A DNA stretch of 64,000 nucleotides, from contig OU015525.1 in assembly GCA_907165065.1 (NCBI GenBank), positions 4,900,537-4,964,536 on the forward strand. The letters run 5' to 3'. The stretch is from Caprimulgus europaeus. Lineage: Eukaryota > Chordata > Aves > Caprimulgiformes > Caprimulgidae. Of this stretch, positions 24,331 through 36,230 are shown in pieces. Position numbers and translations under genes: made by a program. Each line of letters starts with the position of its first letter. Within the stretch, counting starts at the first letter, position 1. The notes under the pieces are model-generated. The model was not told where the DNA came from. It was given only the letters and a program-made list of their open reading frames with translations, and searched no databases.

Positions 24331-26239
24331 AATAACCAAGCTTGAAAATTATGATGGGCAGCACATGCAAATCCACATTGCAAACTTCATGCTAGGAGTA
24401 AGCCAACGTCCCTGCCTCGGTGGCTACATCTCAAGTGTGTTTAAGCAATGCCACATGTCACAAAACCACACACCACCAAACTAGGAATACAGCTTTAAAA
24501 TATCATTTAGTATAGGATATCTTTTGATGGTACAAGTTCTTAGCCATATGGGAATGAGATTTCAATTAAACTAATTGTCTCTTCCATAGTGCTACACTGC
24601 TCCCCCACCACCAAGGACACCCCCATGCTGCTATCTTTAACATCAAGGTCTTTCAAAAAGAGTTAAACTGTGCAGTTCTAATACAGGCTGGATGCAAAAA
24701 TCACCAAGAAAACACCCATGACCTTTGTTAGGTAGAAGGTGTGACTAGCTGACCCTAAAGATCTTTTGGTCCATGAAGTCTACAAAATGTTACAAATTAT
24801 TGGACATCAGAAGTGCTGGGTCATTCAGATTTGTTTATCATTAGGATTTAAACCCTCATTAATCACTTTTATTTTTTTTCTCATAAGGAAGGAAAGGGAG
24901 ATTTCCTTCATATTATATTTTAATCTCAAGTGGAAATTTAAATGCAGGTGTCTGAAGGTGAAATGTAAGAGTGGAATCAATTCTGTAGCTCACAAAATTG
25001 ATTTGCCCCAGAGCTGAATTTGTAATATATCCCCTTAAGCCTGAAGTCAGGAGCTGCACGCCCTCCAGCACGGCTGCTTTCCCTGCAGCACAGGAGAGAG
25101 CTCCCATGCAGCCTTCAGCTACCTGCCTTCATACCAATGGGCATGGACATTGCCTGCTCAGAAATGAAATCTCTTCGTGGGGAGTTATTGAGTGGTTTAA
25201 GCAGAAATTCACTGCAAGAGCAATCTCACAAAAGCACAGTGCAAAGAACAGGACATATCTGCTGGCTTTGTGTCCGCAGACTCAGGGGTAATGAGGTGCC
25301 AAGGATGGTTGTAGGGAGGAGAAGGTGTCAGTCCTCTGAAACAAAAATATTTCTGCTGCACGTTCAGAAGGCCACATCTCCATCTGCCACGGGAGAAAGG
25401 GCTGCTGGTCACAGTGGTGAGCTCATTAAAATGAGATCAATAGAGATTTAATCTAATGCTGAGGATTATTCAAAGCGGAATGCTCAATTAAGTGTGGAGA
25501 AAAAAAAAACCCAAACCACAACACATCAAATGAATTGCCAGCTGATTCCCCTGCTTTATTTGGAATTTAGTCCAATATCGAGGAGGGCTGATAAGCTAAG
25601 GCAGAACTGTGAAAAACATCTGGTGCGGGGGGTTAGCGGTCAGCAAACCCAAGTTAATGTTCCACATCATGACTCAAAAAGTTTGCATCAGGCTCTGCAA
25701 GTACAGAGCGTTTGGCTGGAATTATATACCTGCCAATTTCCACTGCTATTCACACCAGTGGCTCTAAGAATATTCCAAAGCTGCTAAGGTGAGGGCTTGC
25801 ATAAACAGGTTTTACCATGGCTCTTGGAAAATTGGAAGAGTTATGTGTGAGGAGTGCTACCAAACTTGCCTCTTCTTTGCAGTTCTTCTGTAATCCTGGC
25901 CATTTCTCCCTCCCTCCTCCTCCACCACCCCCAAAATTGAAACCACTGCCACCTCCCCAGCTCCCTCACCTCTCCAAGCAGCGGCCACACACAAGGACAA
26001 AGAGGATTCTGTTTTGAATGAAACATTTTATTCTTGAGGCATGAAAACGCAGTACCAGGCAGTAAGCCAAGAAGCAAGAAAAGAGAAACATATTCATTAA
26101 TTAAAACAAGCATTGCTTGCTTTGAACTAATAAAATCATGTTAAAAAAAAAAATGGAGCCATGAGTTCTTGGCCTCTTGAAGAGAAGAACATGCTCCAGC
26201 CCAAGCTGAGGCAGCGGGACAGCGAGCGCCTGCACTGCT
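24331..26239. other. Anonymous sequence, possibly with a second conserved-looking block
   Basis: No gene or named repeat. The stretch 25420-25660 (GAGGATTATTCAAAGCGGAA, TTTAGTCCAATATCGAGGAG) is repeat-free and non-simple. It could be conserved, but that is only an impression. Confidence 0.3.
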
Positions 26240-26469
26240 GGAGGAGAGGAGAGGAGAGGAGAGGAGAGGAGAGGAGAGGAGAGGAGAGGAGAGGAGAGGA
26301 GAGGAGAGGAGAGGAGAGGAGAGGAGAGGAGAGGAGAGGAGAGGAGAGGAGAGGAGAGGAGAGGAGAGGAGAGGAGAGGAGAGGAGAGGAGAGGAGAGGA
26401 GAGGAGAGGAGAGGAGAGGAGAGGAGAGGAGAGGAGAGGAGAGGAGAGGAGAGGAGAGGAGAGGAGAGG
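26240..26469. repeat. Perfect (GGAGA)46 pentanucleotide array
   Basis: A 230-bp purine-only tract on the plus strand, with every 10-bp block identical. Open frames on both strands (Leu-Leu-Ser-Ser runs on the minus strand, Arg-Gly-Glu-Glu-Arg runs on the plus strand) are artefacts of the array. Purine mirror repeats of this length can adopt triplex structures. Confidence 0.98.
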
Positions 26470-26766
26470 CAGCACGAGATGCATTCCCCAAACTTGCTAA
26501 TTGGCAGGCACAGGGCCCCATGCCGCTTACAGAGAGAAGAATTAATCTCACCATGAACAGCTCTGTGGCCTGTTGGCACAATATCACAGCATTTTTATTT
26601 TTTTTCCAGCAAGTAGCATTTAATCTTTGCCCAGACATTTCAAGGCAAAGCTGTCTTACTTCTCCCATTATGGCAGGACACCTTCCCACGCCATTCCCTA
26701 AAGACAGAATTTTGGGAGTCCAGCAGGATGAGGTTCAGCCAATCACGATTCCCTTCATGCATCTTC
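26470..26766. other. Anonymous spacer between the array and CR1
   Basis: Nothing recognised. Confidence 0.35.
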
Positions 26767-27292
26767 TTAGAATCATAGAACTGTTTGGTTGGAAAAGACC
26801 CTTGAGATCATCGAGTCCAACCGTACCTGTCCAATACCAAACCAGATCTCTGAGCACCCATCTACCCATCTGCTAAGTACCTCCAGGGATGGGGACTCCA
26901 CCACTGCCCTGGGCAACCCCTTCCAACACCTCAGAACCCTTTCAGGAAATAAATTCTTCCTCACATCCAATCTCAACTGCCCTGGGCACAACTTGAGGCC
27001 ATTTCCTCTTGTCCTGTCACTTGGTCCTTGGTTGAACAGACCCACCCCCACCTCTCTGCACCCTCCTTTCAGGGAGTTGGACAGAGCCAGAAGGTCTCCT
27101 CTCAGCCTCCTTTTCTCCAGGCTCAACACCCCCAGTTCCCTCAGCTGGGAACTCAGCACACTTGTGCTCCAGACCCTTCCCCAGCTCTGTTGCCCTTCCC
27201 TGGACACGCTCCAGCACCTCCATGTCCTTCTTGGAGTGAGGGGCCCAAAACTGCACACAGTATTCAAGGTGTGTCCTCACCAGTGCTAAGTG
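26767..27292 (-). mobile_element. CR1 LINE 3' fragment, long copy
   Basis: The antisense copy begins TTAGAATCATAGAACTG. It runs through TCGAGTCCAACCGTACCTGT and CTCCAGGGATGGGGACTCC to the ORF2 C-terminal region (CTTCTTGGAGTGAGGGGCCC, CTGCACACAGTATTCAAGG). On the minus strand the frame runs [20 protein letters not shown] and then shifts by +1 at 27141-27165. This is the same insertion seen at 44210 and 59680. It lacks the compensating downstream deletion. Confidence 0.93.
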
Positions 27293-28158
27293 CAGGCTCT
27301 CTTCCTCGAGGAGCCTCACCATCCCTCAGGCTTACCATTGCCTCTGAGAAATTCAGCGATTTGCCATCCCGAATATTTGGCCTGAGCTCCCACACTCTGC
27401 CCCTCTCTTCATGACCAGAAAGGTTAAAAACTTCCCGAGGCTGCACATTGTTAACAGAGCATGATGCAGTGCTGCCTCTGAGGCTCTCCACGATGCTCTG
27501 TGTCCTGGAGTTATCTTCTGCTGCCTGTTACCACCTACCCATGACCCCTTTTCTTTGCTGTTTATCACTATTGTTGCTGCTATTTATCACTATTATTATC
27601 ATCTCTATTTATCTGTGGTGCAGGGTATGCAGCAGGAGTCTTCTTCCCACTCCCTCCATGCTGTTCCACCCATTAAAGAGGGGAATGTTTTATACAGTGG
27701 TTCCAGAAGGGCTGTGGAGAGTGGGAAACCATGAGCCAGGGTAGTTAAAAGACCAAGCAGCACCTACGGCTATAGATTCCTCAAAACAACTGACTTTTTG
27801 GTATGTTTTGTTGCAATTACCCACCAAGTGGGAACAGTGGTTTTGCAGGACCGCCAGCAGAAATCCCTCTGCTGTCTCTTCTTCTGCTTCTGCAAAGTTT
27901 TTCCAGGGCTTTTTTCACAAAGCTTTTTGAACTCAGAGGGATAAGAGCCACACTGACACGGGGGGGGTTGCATTACCCAGCCTGGCCCCAAACTGGGGTA
28001 AATGCTCGTGGTATTTACAGCTTCTCCTCTCAGTGCCCACAGGAGCTTCCCAACTGATGCCACAGACAACAAACTGTGCTTATAATGCAGAAGACCACTG
28101 TGATGGTCACTCCATATCCATGCCTCTGTAACAAACTGGCAGAACAGCTTGGATATTA
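27293..28158. other. Anonymous sequence
   Basis: No repeat or gene recognised apart from a short TAT/TTAT-rich patch near 27560-27610. Confidence 0.35.
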
Positions 28159-28395
28159 GATTGGATATTAGGTTGGATGTGAGGAAGAATTTCTTTCTTG
28201 AAAGGGTTCTCAGGCATTGGAAGGGGTTGCCCAGGGCAGTGGTGGAGTCCCCATCCCTGGAGGGATTGAAGAGTCATGTAGACACAGTGCTGAGGGACAT
28301 GGGTTAGTCACAGACTTGTCAGTGTTGAGTTAATGATTGGACACAATGATCTTAAAGGGCTTTTCCAATGAAGGCCATTCTGTGGGATTCTGTGA
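28159..28395 (+). mobile_element. CR1 LINE 3' fragment, group A
   Basis: Sense CR1 from TTAGGTTGGATGTGAGGAAG through GGGGTTGCCCAGGGCAGTGG to GGCCATTCTGTGGGATTCTG and TGA. Strongly 5'-truncated. An A-rich stretch follows immediately. Confidence 0.92.
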
Positions 28396-28425
28396 AAAAA
28401 AAAAAAAGAAAAAGAAAAAAAAAAA
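28396..28425. repeat. A-rich tract directly after CR1
   Basis: Runs of A broken by single G residues directly follow the CR1 3' end. CR1 normally ends in its 8-bp tail without poly(A). Confidence 0.9.
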
Positions 28426-30085
28426 GCTGCTCTAGGATGAAACTGAGAAATTTGATGAAAATTTCCTTCAAAGTCTTCTCATATGTTTATACAAGGGAAG
28501 AGCATCCTGCAAGACATATTGTGGGACATAGGATACAGCATCCTGGCTTGCCTATGTTTTTGGAACATGCTGAGCCTCAAAGGGAGCCAGCAGGGACCAT
28601 GCATCTACCAGAAGATCCTCCTGGCTCCCCAGTGGAGAGGCAAAACATCTCCCCACCAATCCTTCTGTTGTCAGCACTTTGTCAATAGCTTGTGAAGTCT
28701 GGGCTAAAAGCTCCAAATAAGAACAGCATTTGAAATACAAAAAACTCCTACTTCATGGAGTCTAAGCTCCTTGACCCCATGATGAACACACTCTGGATGC
28801 CAGCAGGTGTGATACTTTCTGTGGCACAAATAGATGTGCAAAGGGAGTTTGGCAGGAGCTACCACGAGGTGCAAAGCAGAAACGTTTCAGGGACTCGCTG
28901 TTTTAGCAATGGTGAGTACAAAACCCAGAAGTGCTTTAACTTTGTACAAATACAGCAGTTAAATACAAAGCAAACAGCACTCACTGGAGAAAAGAGTAAA
29001 AGATGAGGGAAAAAACCCCATGTGATTTATATATAACCTAGATCTGTATGCTGGGTGTTTTCCAGTCGTAAATACTACAAGGCTTTCTATAATGTTCTGG
29101 CAATGTTTTGTCTCGGGGTTATTTTGAGGCTATTAGAAGAAACAGAGTGTGCCCAACTTCAATGAAATTTAAAGCAGGAGATGTAGAGTTTCTGGCACAA
29201 TTCCACCCCAAACACACCATCACCTTGAGGTGGCCAAAGGGAAACAGCACCAGCCCCAACGCCGGCGTGCAGTCTGTCAAGTGCCGCGATCGATGTCTTC
29301 ATAAAGAAATACAGCTGTGACTGAACACCTCTGTCGAGCAGCCAAGCTGCAGCTGATGCTTCCATTTGTGGTGTCCTTGCTATGACCAGCATCAAGAGAA
29401 GCTTTAGAAGATGAAGGTCAATGCCCAGACCAGACATTTTCAAGGAGAAGAGTAAGAAGCAGAATTCAGTTCAGAACTGGTGCAGAATCTGGCATGTCTG
29501 TGCAGCCCTGAGCACCCTGTGCTGTCCCTAGTCATGCAATTCTTTAAAAACAAGCAACTTTTTGCAATTATTTGCTGGCACTCCATGAAAAGCAATGCCC
29601 CCTTCAATTCTTTCTTTCTGGACTTTTTATTGAAACCAGGCTGTCAAAAAAATGCAGTTCTATTGGAAACAGGACATGGGGACAGTTTTCGCCTGTGTGG
29701 CAATTTTCTCCTCGCGATCTGCTCCCAGTGACAGCATTTTCTTCTCCAGGACTTGAACAATAAAGGTCTCAAACAAAGGCGGGTCACACAGCTGGAGAAA
29801 AGATGCTCGAGGTCAGGGCTCCGTCCTTAACCTCCAGTAAGGTCAGTAGGATGGGCTGTGCCGGTCCTGCTTCCCTGGGTGAGGCTCACCACAGCCTGTG
29901 GGAGCTGCTGTTCCAAGCCCAGGAGGTGAAGAAAATACAAGGTCTCCTGCAGGATGGAGTTAGACCTTTGGGGTCTGGCCTCTTGTACTGCAGAGAGACG
30001 GTCTCCACCAAGGCCCACGCCAATCCTGAGCTGGGGGGCTCCCTCCAGCACTCTAATATGACTTGTCTAGTTAAAAGGGTAGTTT
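28426..30085. other. Anonymous sequence
   Basis: No recognised element or gene. Frames of about 100 codons near 28370-28690 and 29800-30110 lack any motif and overlap frames on the other strand. Confidence 0.4.
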
Positions 30086-30500
30086 TCATAGAATCACACA
30101 ATGTTGTGAGTTAAAAGGGACCCACAAGGATCACTGAGTCCAACTCCTGTCCCTGCACAGGACAATCCCAACATTCAGACCATGTGTCTGAGGGCACATG
30201 TTGGCCAAATGCTGCTGGAATCTTGTCAGGCTTGGTGCCATGAGCACCTCCCTGGGGAGCCTGTTCCAGGGCTCCACCACCCTCTGGGTGAAGAACCTTT
30301 TCCTCATGTCCAACCTCACCCTCCCCTGGACAATCTTCCTGCCATTTCCCCTGGTTCTATCACTGGTTACCAGAGAGAAGAGATCAGCATGTGCCCCTCC
30401 TCTTCCCCTTGTGAGGAAGTTCTAGATTGTGATGAGATCTCCTCTCAGTCTCCTCTTCTCCAGGCTGAACAAACCAAGCGACTTCAGCCTCTCCTCAATT
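30086..30500 (-). mobile_element. CR1 LINE 3' fragment, group E
   Basis: The antisense copy opens TCATAGAATCACACAATGTTG and continues CACTGAGTCCAACTCCTGTC, then CATGTGTCTGAGGGCACATG. It ends in the CTCTTCTCCAGGCTGAACAA region. Its closest relative here is the sense copy at 47558-47981, forming an inverted pair about 17 kb apart. Confidence 0.93.
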
Positions 30501-31302
30501 TTGTCAGCTGCAGTCATTTTCAAGCCACAATTTTAGACTTCCTGGCTGTGTTGTGGGTTTTTTGTTGTTGTTGTTGGGGGTTTTTTAACATTTTCTACAC
30601 CCACTCCATCCATTTAGGAAAACACACATATACAGAAATATAGAAATATGTATTTCACCTGCAGCTCTGTGCCACTTAATAACACTTTCCCCCCCTCCCC
30701 CCCTCTACTTTGCAATCCTTGTCCCTCTGTAACATGGAAAACCCATTTTTCTACCTCACTGGATACTGAGTGGATAAATACATTAAATACTCTGAAGCAC
30801 GTTGGCCTGATTTTTTCTTAGTCAAGGCATCAACATATCTGCACCACAGCTCGACTCAGGAAAACCAGTGAACCACATAAACCACAACACCATGGGGAGG
30901 CTGAACTGAGCTAATACAGTTCATACACAACACGTGGTTATTCAAAACTCAGGATGGAAAATAAATTGATGACAGAGCCAGGTAAAACTGGCGCAATCCA
31001 GTGTATTTGTACAGTTAAACTCCTATTTTCCCTGGAAAGGCAAGACACAAATGGCAGGGGCTATCTTTGCTCTCTCTTTTTTTATTCCCTCCCTACCACT
31101 CAGTGCCAAAACCACCTTTTTTATTGGAAATTTTCTCTTATCCATCCCATAGTTAGTGCTTGGTGCTTTCCTGCTGTCCCCTCTAGCTGCTCTGGAGCCT
31201 TTCTGCCTCCATTTCACAGGTGAAGATATTTTCATAAAATAGTAGTGGGCAAAACCTCCTAACAAGCCACCACAACCAGGCACATCTCCTTGCCACGTGA
31301 CT
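30501..31302. other. Anonymous sequence with short simple repeats
   Basis: Includes a (TTG)n/T-rich patch at about 30560-30590 and a C-run at about 30690-30712. No gene recognised. Confidence 0.4.
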
Positions 31303-31336
31303 TCATAGAATCTCAGAAGGGTTTGGGTTGGAAGGG
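31303..31336 (-). mobile_element. CR1 LINE inverted 3' tail fragment
   Basis: TCATAGAATCTCAGAAGGG followed by TTTGGGTTGGAAGGG is only the final 34 bp of an antisense CR1. A sense-strand CR1 body follows after 7 bp, giving a head-to-head composite. Confidence 0.8.
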
Positions 31337-31343
31337 TACAATT

Positions 31344-31709
31344 GGCTGAGGGGAGACCTTCTGGCTCTCTACAACTCCCTGGAAGGAGGGTGGAGAGAAG
31401 TGGGGATTGGTCTCTTCTCCCAGGTAACAAGTGATAGAATGAGAGGAAATGGCCTCAAGTTGTGCCAGGGGAGGTTTAGGTTGGATATGAGGAAAAACTT
31501 CTTCACCAAAAGGGTAGTCCAGCATTGGCACAGGCTGCCCAGGGAGGTGGTGGAGTCACCTTCCCTGGTGGCATTTAGAAGACAGGTAGATGAGGTGCTC
31601 AGGGACATGGTTTAGAGGTGGAATTGGCAGTGTTGGGTTTATGGTTGGACTCGGTGATCTTAAAGGTCCTTTCCAACAACTACAATTCCATGATTCTATG
31701 ATTCTATGA
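31344..31709 (+). mobile_element. CR1 LINE 3' fragment, group B
   Basis: Sense CR1 from GGCTGAGGGGAGACCTTCTG to a tail of two full units (ATTCCATGATTCTATGATTC then TATGA). The open frame 31328-31615 (95 codons) preserves the ORF2 C-terminus, including [18 protein letters not shown] and [11 protein letters not shown]. The acidic spacer is in the ordinary frame, unlike the copies at 43923 and 59424. Confidence 0.94.
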
Positions 31710-31755
31710 CATGGTGGGACTCTGACTTGCAGATTTAATTTGCTCTGAGCATTAA

Positions 31756-31885
31756 ATCTTAGAATGGTTTGCACTGGAAGGGACCTTTAAAGATCATCTA
31801 GTCCAACCCCTCTGCCATAGGCAGGGGCACCTTCCACTAGACCAGGTTGCTCAAAGCCCCATCCAACCTGACCTTGAACACTTGG
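31756..31885 (-). mobile_element. CR1 LINE 3' fragment, group C
   Basis: Antisense fragment with ATCTTAGAATGGTTTGCACT, AGATCATCTAGTCCAACCCC and TTCCACTAGACCAGGTTGCT. It lies 46 bp from the previous, opposite-strand copy. Confidence 0.9.
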
Positions 31886-34869
31886 AATGTTCAAACACTT
31901 CCAAATCAAAAGATACTTCTCTTCCCTGTGAGTGATGTAAACACAGCCTGAAAACAAAGGGATCCAGCAGTTCCTTGTGCTTCCCACATTGTCACCAGCA
32001 GCAAAAACCCTGAAGTTGATACTCTGGAGGCAGCTCGCCTCGTGGCCCAGCCAGTAGCCCACCTGGCAATATTTACTTGTAGAATGAAACATGCTTTTGC
32101 TTAGTGAAGCCAGCAGATCTAGCACAAGACCAGACACACCGAGCAAGAAGATGCACTTTTCCACAGCCCTGTTTCTGTTTGCACCAGCACTTTAAGGCAT
32201 TAATGGCAGAAACCTTATCTAGTAGAAAGGTGTCAACATACAAACTTAAACTTTGAGGACTATCATTTCAGTCCCTGGAATCCTATGTGGTGGGAGTTTG
32301 GCAAGAAACAAAGGAATTTCTCTTTGCAAAGAGCATTGTGAGGCATTTCTCTTTGCCCCCACATTTACAGTGGAGCTCCCACTTCCTTTTTCTTACCACA
32401 TTCTTTTTACTCCCCGTTTGCACGTCTCCAGCCCTGACAAGAAAACCTGCTCACAGCACCCAGCATCTGGCTGTTGACCCCCAAACGCTATCAGCAACTT
32501 ATGCATGGTGCAGCCTTGCTTTAAGGTTTGCAAGGACATTTCCAGATCTAAGACCTGGGTTTTACCTGTTATTAGTAAATTTGTCATTTTGAACTCATGT
32601 GGCAACACGTTTCTTCCTTAATAGCAACTTACTAATGAATTTGGCTTTTTGCTTTACAGTTGCTTGGTTTGTTGAGATCAAATACACAGTGTTTTCTTGT
32701 ACATCCTCTTTTACAACCAATTTTTACCTTTAAAACAGCAATGGGAGAGGGTTTGTTTATGAATTTAGAGATATTTGGCTACTTCAGTTCTGTAATATTT
32801 TAAGATCACGTGGATCAGATGTGCATTGGAGCAGATTCTTGGGGATTCATTTAGCTTCCTCTGAAATCTGGATGTTGATGACCTACAGAGGAGTTTTTGG
32901 CTAGAGAAATGGCCCTACATTAGGTGTTTACTTTAGGTATGGGTGACTATGCCATTATTTGTCGATAAAACCCTGGGTGCTTTCAGCCTGCACTCAAAGG
33001 GAGTCATGTCAGATAACAGGAGTCCAAAATGGTAGAAAATTTAAAGATTTTAAGACTTTAATATGAGAATAATTTTTACCCAGTGTCCATGTGTGCAAGC
33101 ATGCAGGTATGCTTTTGTGCTATCAAACTCTAGAGGAAAATCCCTCAGTGGTGGTAGTGATAAAGACTCCTTCATGCTGATACATCAAGAAAACTCAGTG
33201 CACTTACTGTAAAGAGCACCTCTGGAGCATCATCCTGCAGTTCAGGCTGGGAGGCATATGGAGATGACTGGCAAAGAGGCAGGCTGGGCTCCTTACCTGC
33301 AGCACTATTTGATATAAATATCAATTTTGTGGCAGCAGAAGACACCTACAAGCACAGGAGTGGCTCCATCCCAACTTGGGACTCCCTCCTCTCCTCTTAC
33401 ACTTATACACAGCTGGAGACCAAGGTGTAGGTACCCCATTCCCAGTGCACTGCTGCCACAAAACCATGTCTATTTTTCTTCTACTATGTTTGCAAGTGGG
33501 GTGTTTTGGTTCTTTCCCAATACTTAATGTATTTTTACTCTGATGACAGAAAGGAGTTGGCTATTGCTGTTACTTCAAAGAGCAAGTCAGCACCTGGTGG
33601 TTTTGGCCTGTAGATACTGATAACTTGACTGTGTGAAGAGTAGAAGAGAAACACTGAGTCACTGAGCAAAAAAAATCATCTTTGCCTGCAAGGATGGCTT
33701 CCCCAATGCCTCTTTTTGACTGCCACAGCCCCAAAGCAGGTGGCAGCTGAGAGGGCAAGCACAGGGCTTCATTTCTTTTTACAAAATAGAACATAAAATG
33801 TAGTCACTTGTGCTGCTTGGGGGCTGCCTGGTACTGCTAAAGTTTTTAACAACCTTCTCAGCTGGAGCCAGCTTCCCCTTTGATGTGGTGGTGGTTTCAT
33901 TAGTGCTCGTTCCAGGTGAATACCTGATGAGCTATGGGGAGCTGAAGGGGTTTTTTCTTCCCCTTTTTCTTTTGACTTCCCGTAATACTACAGACAAAGA
34001 GCACCCATGCCCTTCCCCTGTGAGAAGTGTTAGTCAGAATAAGTGAGTTTGGGTATGTCTGGCAGTTCAAATGAACTAATTCACACAGCTACAGCTGAGC
34101 TTTTTGTGTGAGCTGTTTCCATGCTGCACTTCGTGGTGTTTTCATTCTTTTGGGTCTCTCTCTCAAATCCAGGGCAGCTGCAGAATGACTTGTAACAAAT
34201 ATCTCACTACCCCTCACAACAGTGGCTTTTCTGCACAATGACCATGAGGGATTTGTGAGCCCATGAGGTCTGAGTTCTACACCTGTAGAAATCAAGGCTC
34301 TTTCTTCCAGTTTTCTGCTGAAATAGACCTATTGACTCACTTGGTCTTTATGAAATGCTAGATAGATCCTAAATGTCTTTTTATCTTTTTATCTAAATAT
34401 CTTTTTATCTAAATATCTTCTTTCTCCAGGAAAGAAGTGTAATAAGAGACACTTAGATTATTCAGTATTGTACATGAGATCAAGAAAAAGGCTGCAATTT
34501 GGGGGGAAAAAAGATAAGAAAACTTTAGTTACCTGAGAACTCCTAAGAAATAAATTCATCTGACCGCTTGCAAAACCTTCACAGACTTCTCTCCTTGATT
34601 TCCCTCATGATTTCAAAGACAGAAGACACAGTAGTAAGTACTCAGAAGGTTTCCCTTCTGAGCTACAAGCTGTTAACTGAACTTCAGGTCAGTTTAGACA
34701 TCACTCCTGCTCCCTTTCCAGGGCCCATCAATGTGTCATTCTTGGATAAGTTCATTTATTGGTGCAAAGGGAAAGAAATTACTTACCCTCACTTTGGAAT
34801 GATAATAGAATCATAACAGCAAGCACTTAAAAAGCCATTCTCCACAGGAGATGCCACTGTGCTCTGTAA
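31886..34869. other. Anonymous single-copy sequence, about 3 kb
   Basis: No gene or named repeat. Two copies of a 16-bp unit (CTTTTTATCTAAATAT) occur at 34385-34416. Confidence 0.4.
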
Positions 34870-34990
34870 AAGATTGTTTAACAGCCAAGGCAATGGAGAC
34901 ATGGGAAGGTAATGACTTGCCTGGTGCCATTCAGCAGAGCTGAGATCAGGATAGGGGTCACCTGAGGGGGATGCAGTGGCAGAGCTAAAG
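34870..34990 (-). mobile_element. Possible MIR-like SINE relic
   Basis: GGAAGGTAATGACTTGCC, then TTCAGCAGAGCTGAGATCAG and GTGGCAGAGCT, resemble the inverted core of amniote MIR-type SINEs (GTTAAGTGACTTGCCCAAGG followed by a GGCAGAGCTGGGAT box). Short and diverged. Confidence 0.35.
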
Positions 34991-35829
34991 TCAGCTTCAC
35001 ATGAAACCTCCAGCCTTTTCCACAGTATTTTGCTATTTCACAGTATTTCTGATTTTGAACTTATTTTTTCCCATTCTCCTAGCCTTCTCCTCCTGTCTTC
35101 CTCCCCTGTCACTCATTCAGCAAGTAGTTTCTTCAACTTATGTCCTCACAGAGAAGATCTTTACGCCCACTTCGTGCCATATGTTGGGGTAGGTCAAAAC
35201 CTGCTCTGCTTTCTCCTCAGGTATCTGGGGGACTTTGGCAGAACTGGCCATTTTTTCACTTCCTGACAGGATATTTCTGTGCTCTCCAGGAAGAGCAGGA
35301 ATGCAAGGACCACACAGCAGCCAGGGCTGGCCCACATGTGGTCCCCATCTATCTAGAGGAAAGTGATCAATAAACAACAGGAACCAAAGCAATGCTCTCT
35401 CTGCCCAGCATTCTCATTACATCTTTCTTCTTTCTCTGGTAGCATGACAGAACGCTGGGACCCAAAATTCCCATCTACTGGCTCCAACCTGGGTTTTGAT
35501 AGATCATGAGACTCAATACAAAAGCAGAGAGCCTTTGAGTAGTGCTCCTCAAGCGTATCTTGCTGGAACCAGTCTCTCCCGGCATCCTACTGAGTCTGCT
35601 GCCTGTGAAAGACAATGCTGCATCGTTCCAGAAAGCTGCATGGAACATTGAATAGACTTTGTATCATAAAATATCACCAGTGTCCTCACCAGCTTCTCAT
35701 AGATGCCAAGTTTTTATAAAGGCTGGAAGAACCTCCAGCTCACTTCCTGAGAGCACACAGCACAGACTCCTCCTCTAGCCCTGTTTTCAGCCCAGGAACC
35801 TGCTCTTTAATTCACCACACTGTGCAGAA
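34991..35829. other. Anonymous sequence
   Basis: Nothing recognised. Confidence 0.35.
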
Positions 35830-36230
35830 CGGTGCTGCATGTTAATCCAAAGCTGTCAAGAGATGCAGAGTCCATCACTGTTGCTGTGTTTAATGAAATT
35901 CTTATTTCTCATTTCAATTTGTCCAGCTTTACCCTCCCAGCACTGGCTCCTGTCATGCCTTTCTGCCCAAGATCAAAGAGCCACCAGTTACCTGGTGCTT
36001 CCCCCACAAGGTACATAAGCACAGATACCAAGTCATTCCTTGGTCTTCTTTTGAATAAACTAAATTTGGATAAACTTTTGGATAAACAGATGGAGCTCCT
36101 AAATCTGGCTCTGAAGTATTTTCAGTGGTCCTCAGGCTGTCTCCAGCTTCTCCCTCCCACCAACACCAGCTCAGCCCAGTCTTCAACGTTTTCTAAATGG
36201 GAACATGCAAACTGAACGCAGCGTTTCAGC
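35830..36230 (-). mobile_element. Ancient CR1 LINE relic, antisense ORF2 C-terminus
   Basis: The antisense landmarks appear in the order known for the old turtle/crocodile-type CR1. They are ATTTGTCCAGCTTTACC (35917), CTCCTGTCATGCCTTTCTGC (35946), ACCAGTTACCTGGTGC (about 35982), GTCTTCTTTTGAATAAACTA (36043), AGATGGAGCTCCT (36089) and CTAAATGGGAACATGCAAAC (36193). The forward 127-codon frame at 35832-36215 is the wrong strand of this relic. It explains an otherwise odd open frame. Confidence 0.6.

Noticed and set aside
26101..26689. Frames of 118-182 codons with Leu-Leu-Ser-Ser or Arg-Gly-Glu-Glu-Arg repeats
   Set aside because: These are translations of the GGAGA microsatellite; the frame is open only because the 5-bp unit has no stop codon.
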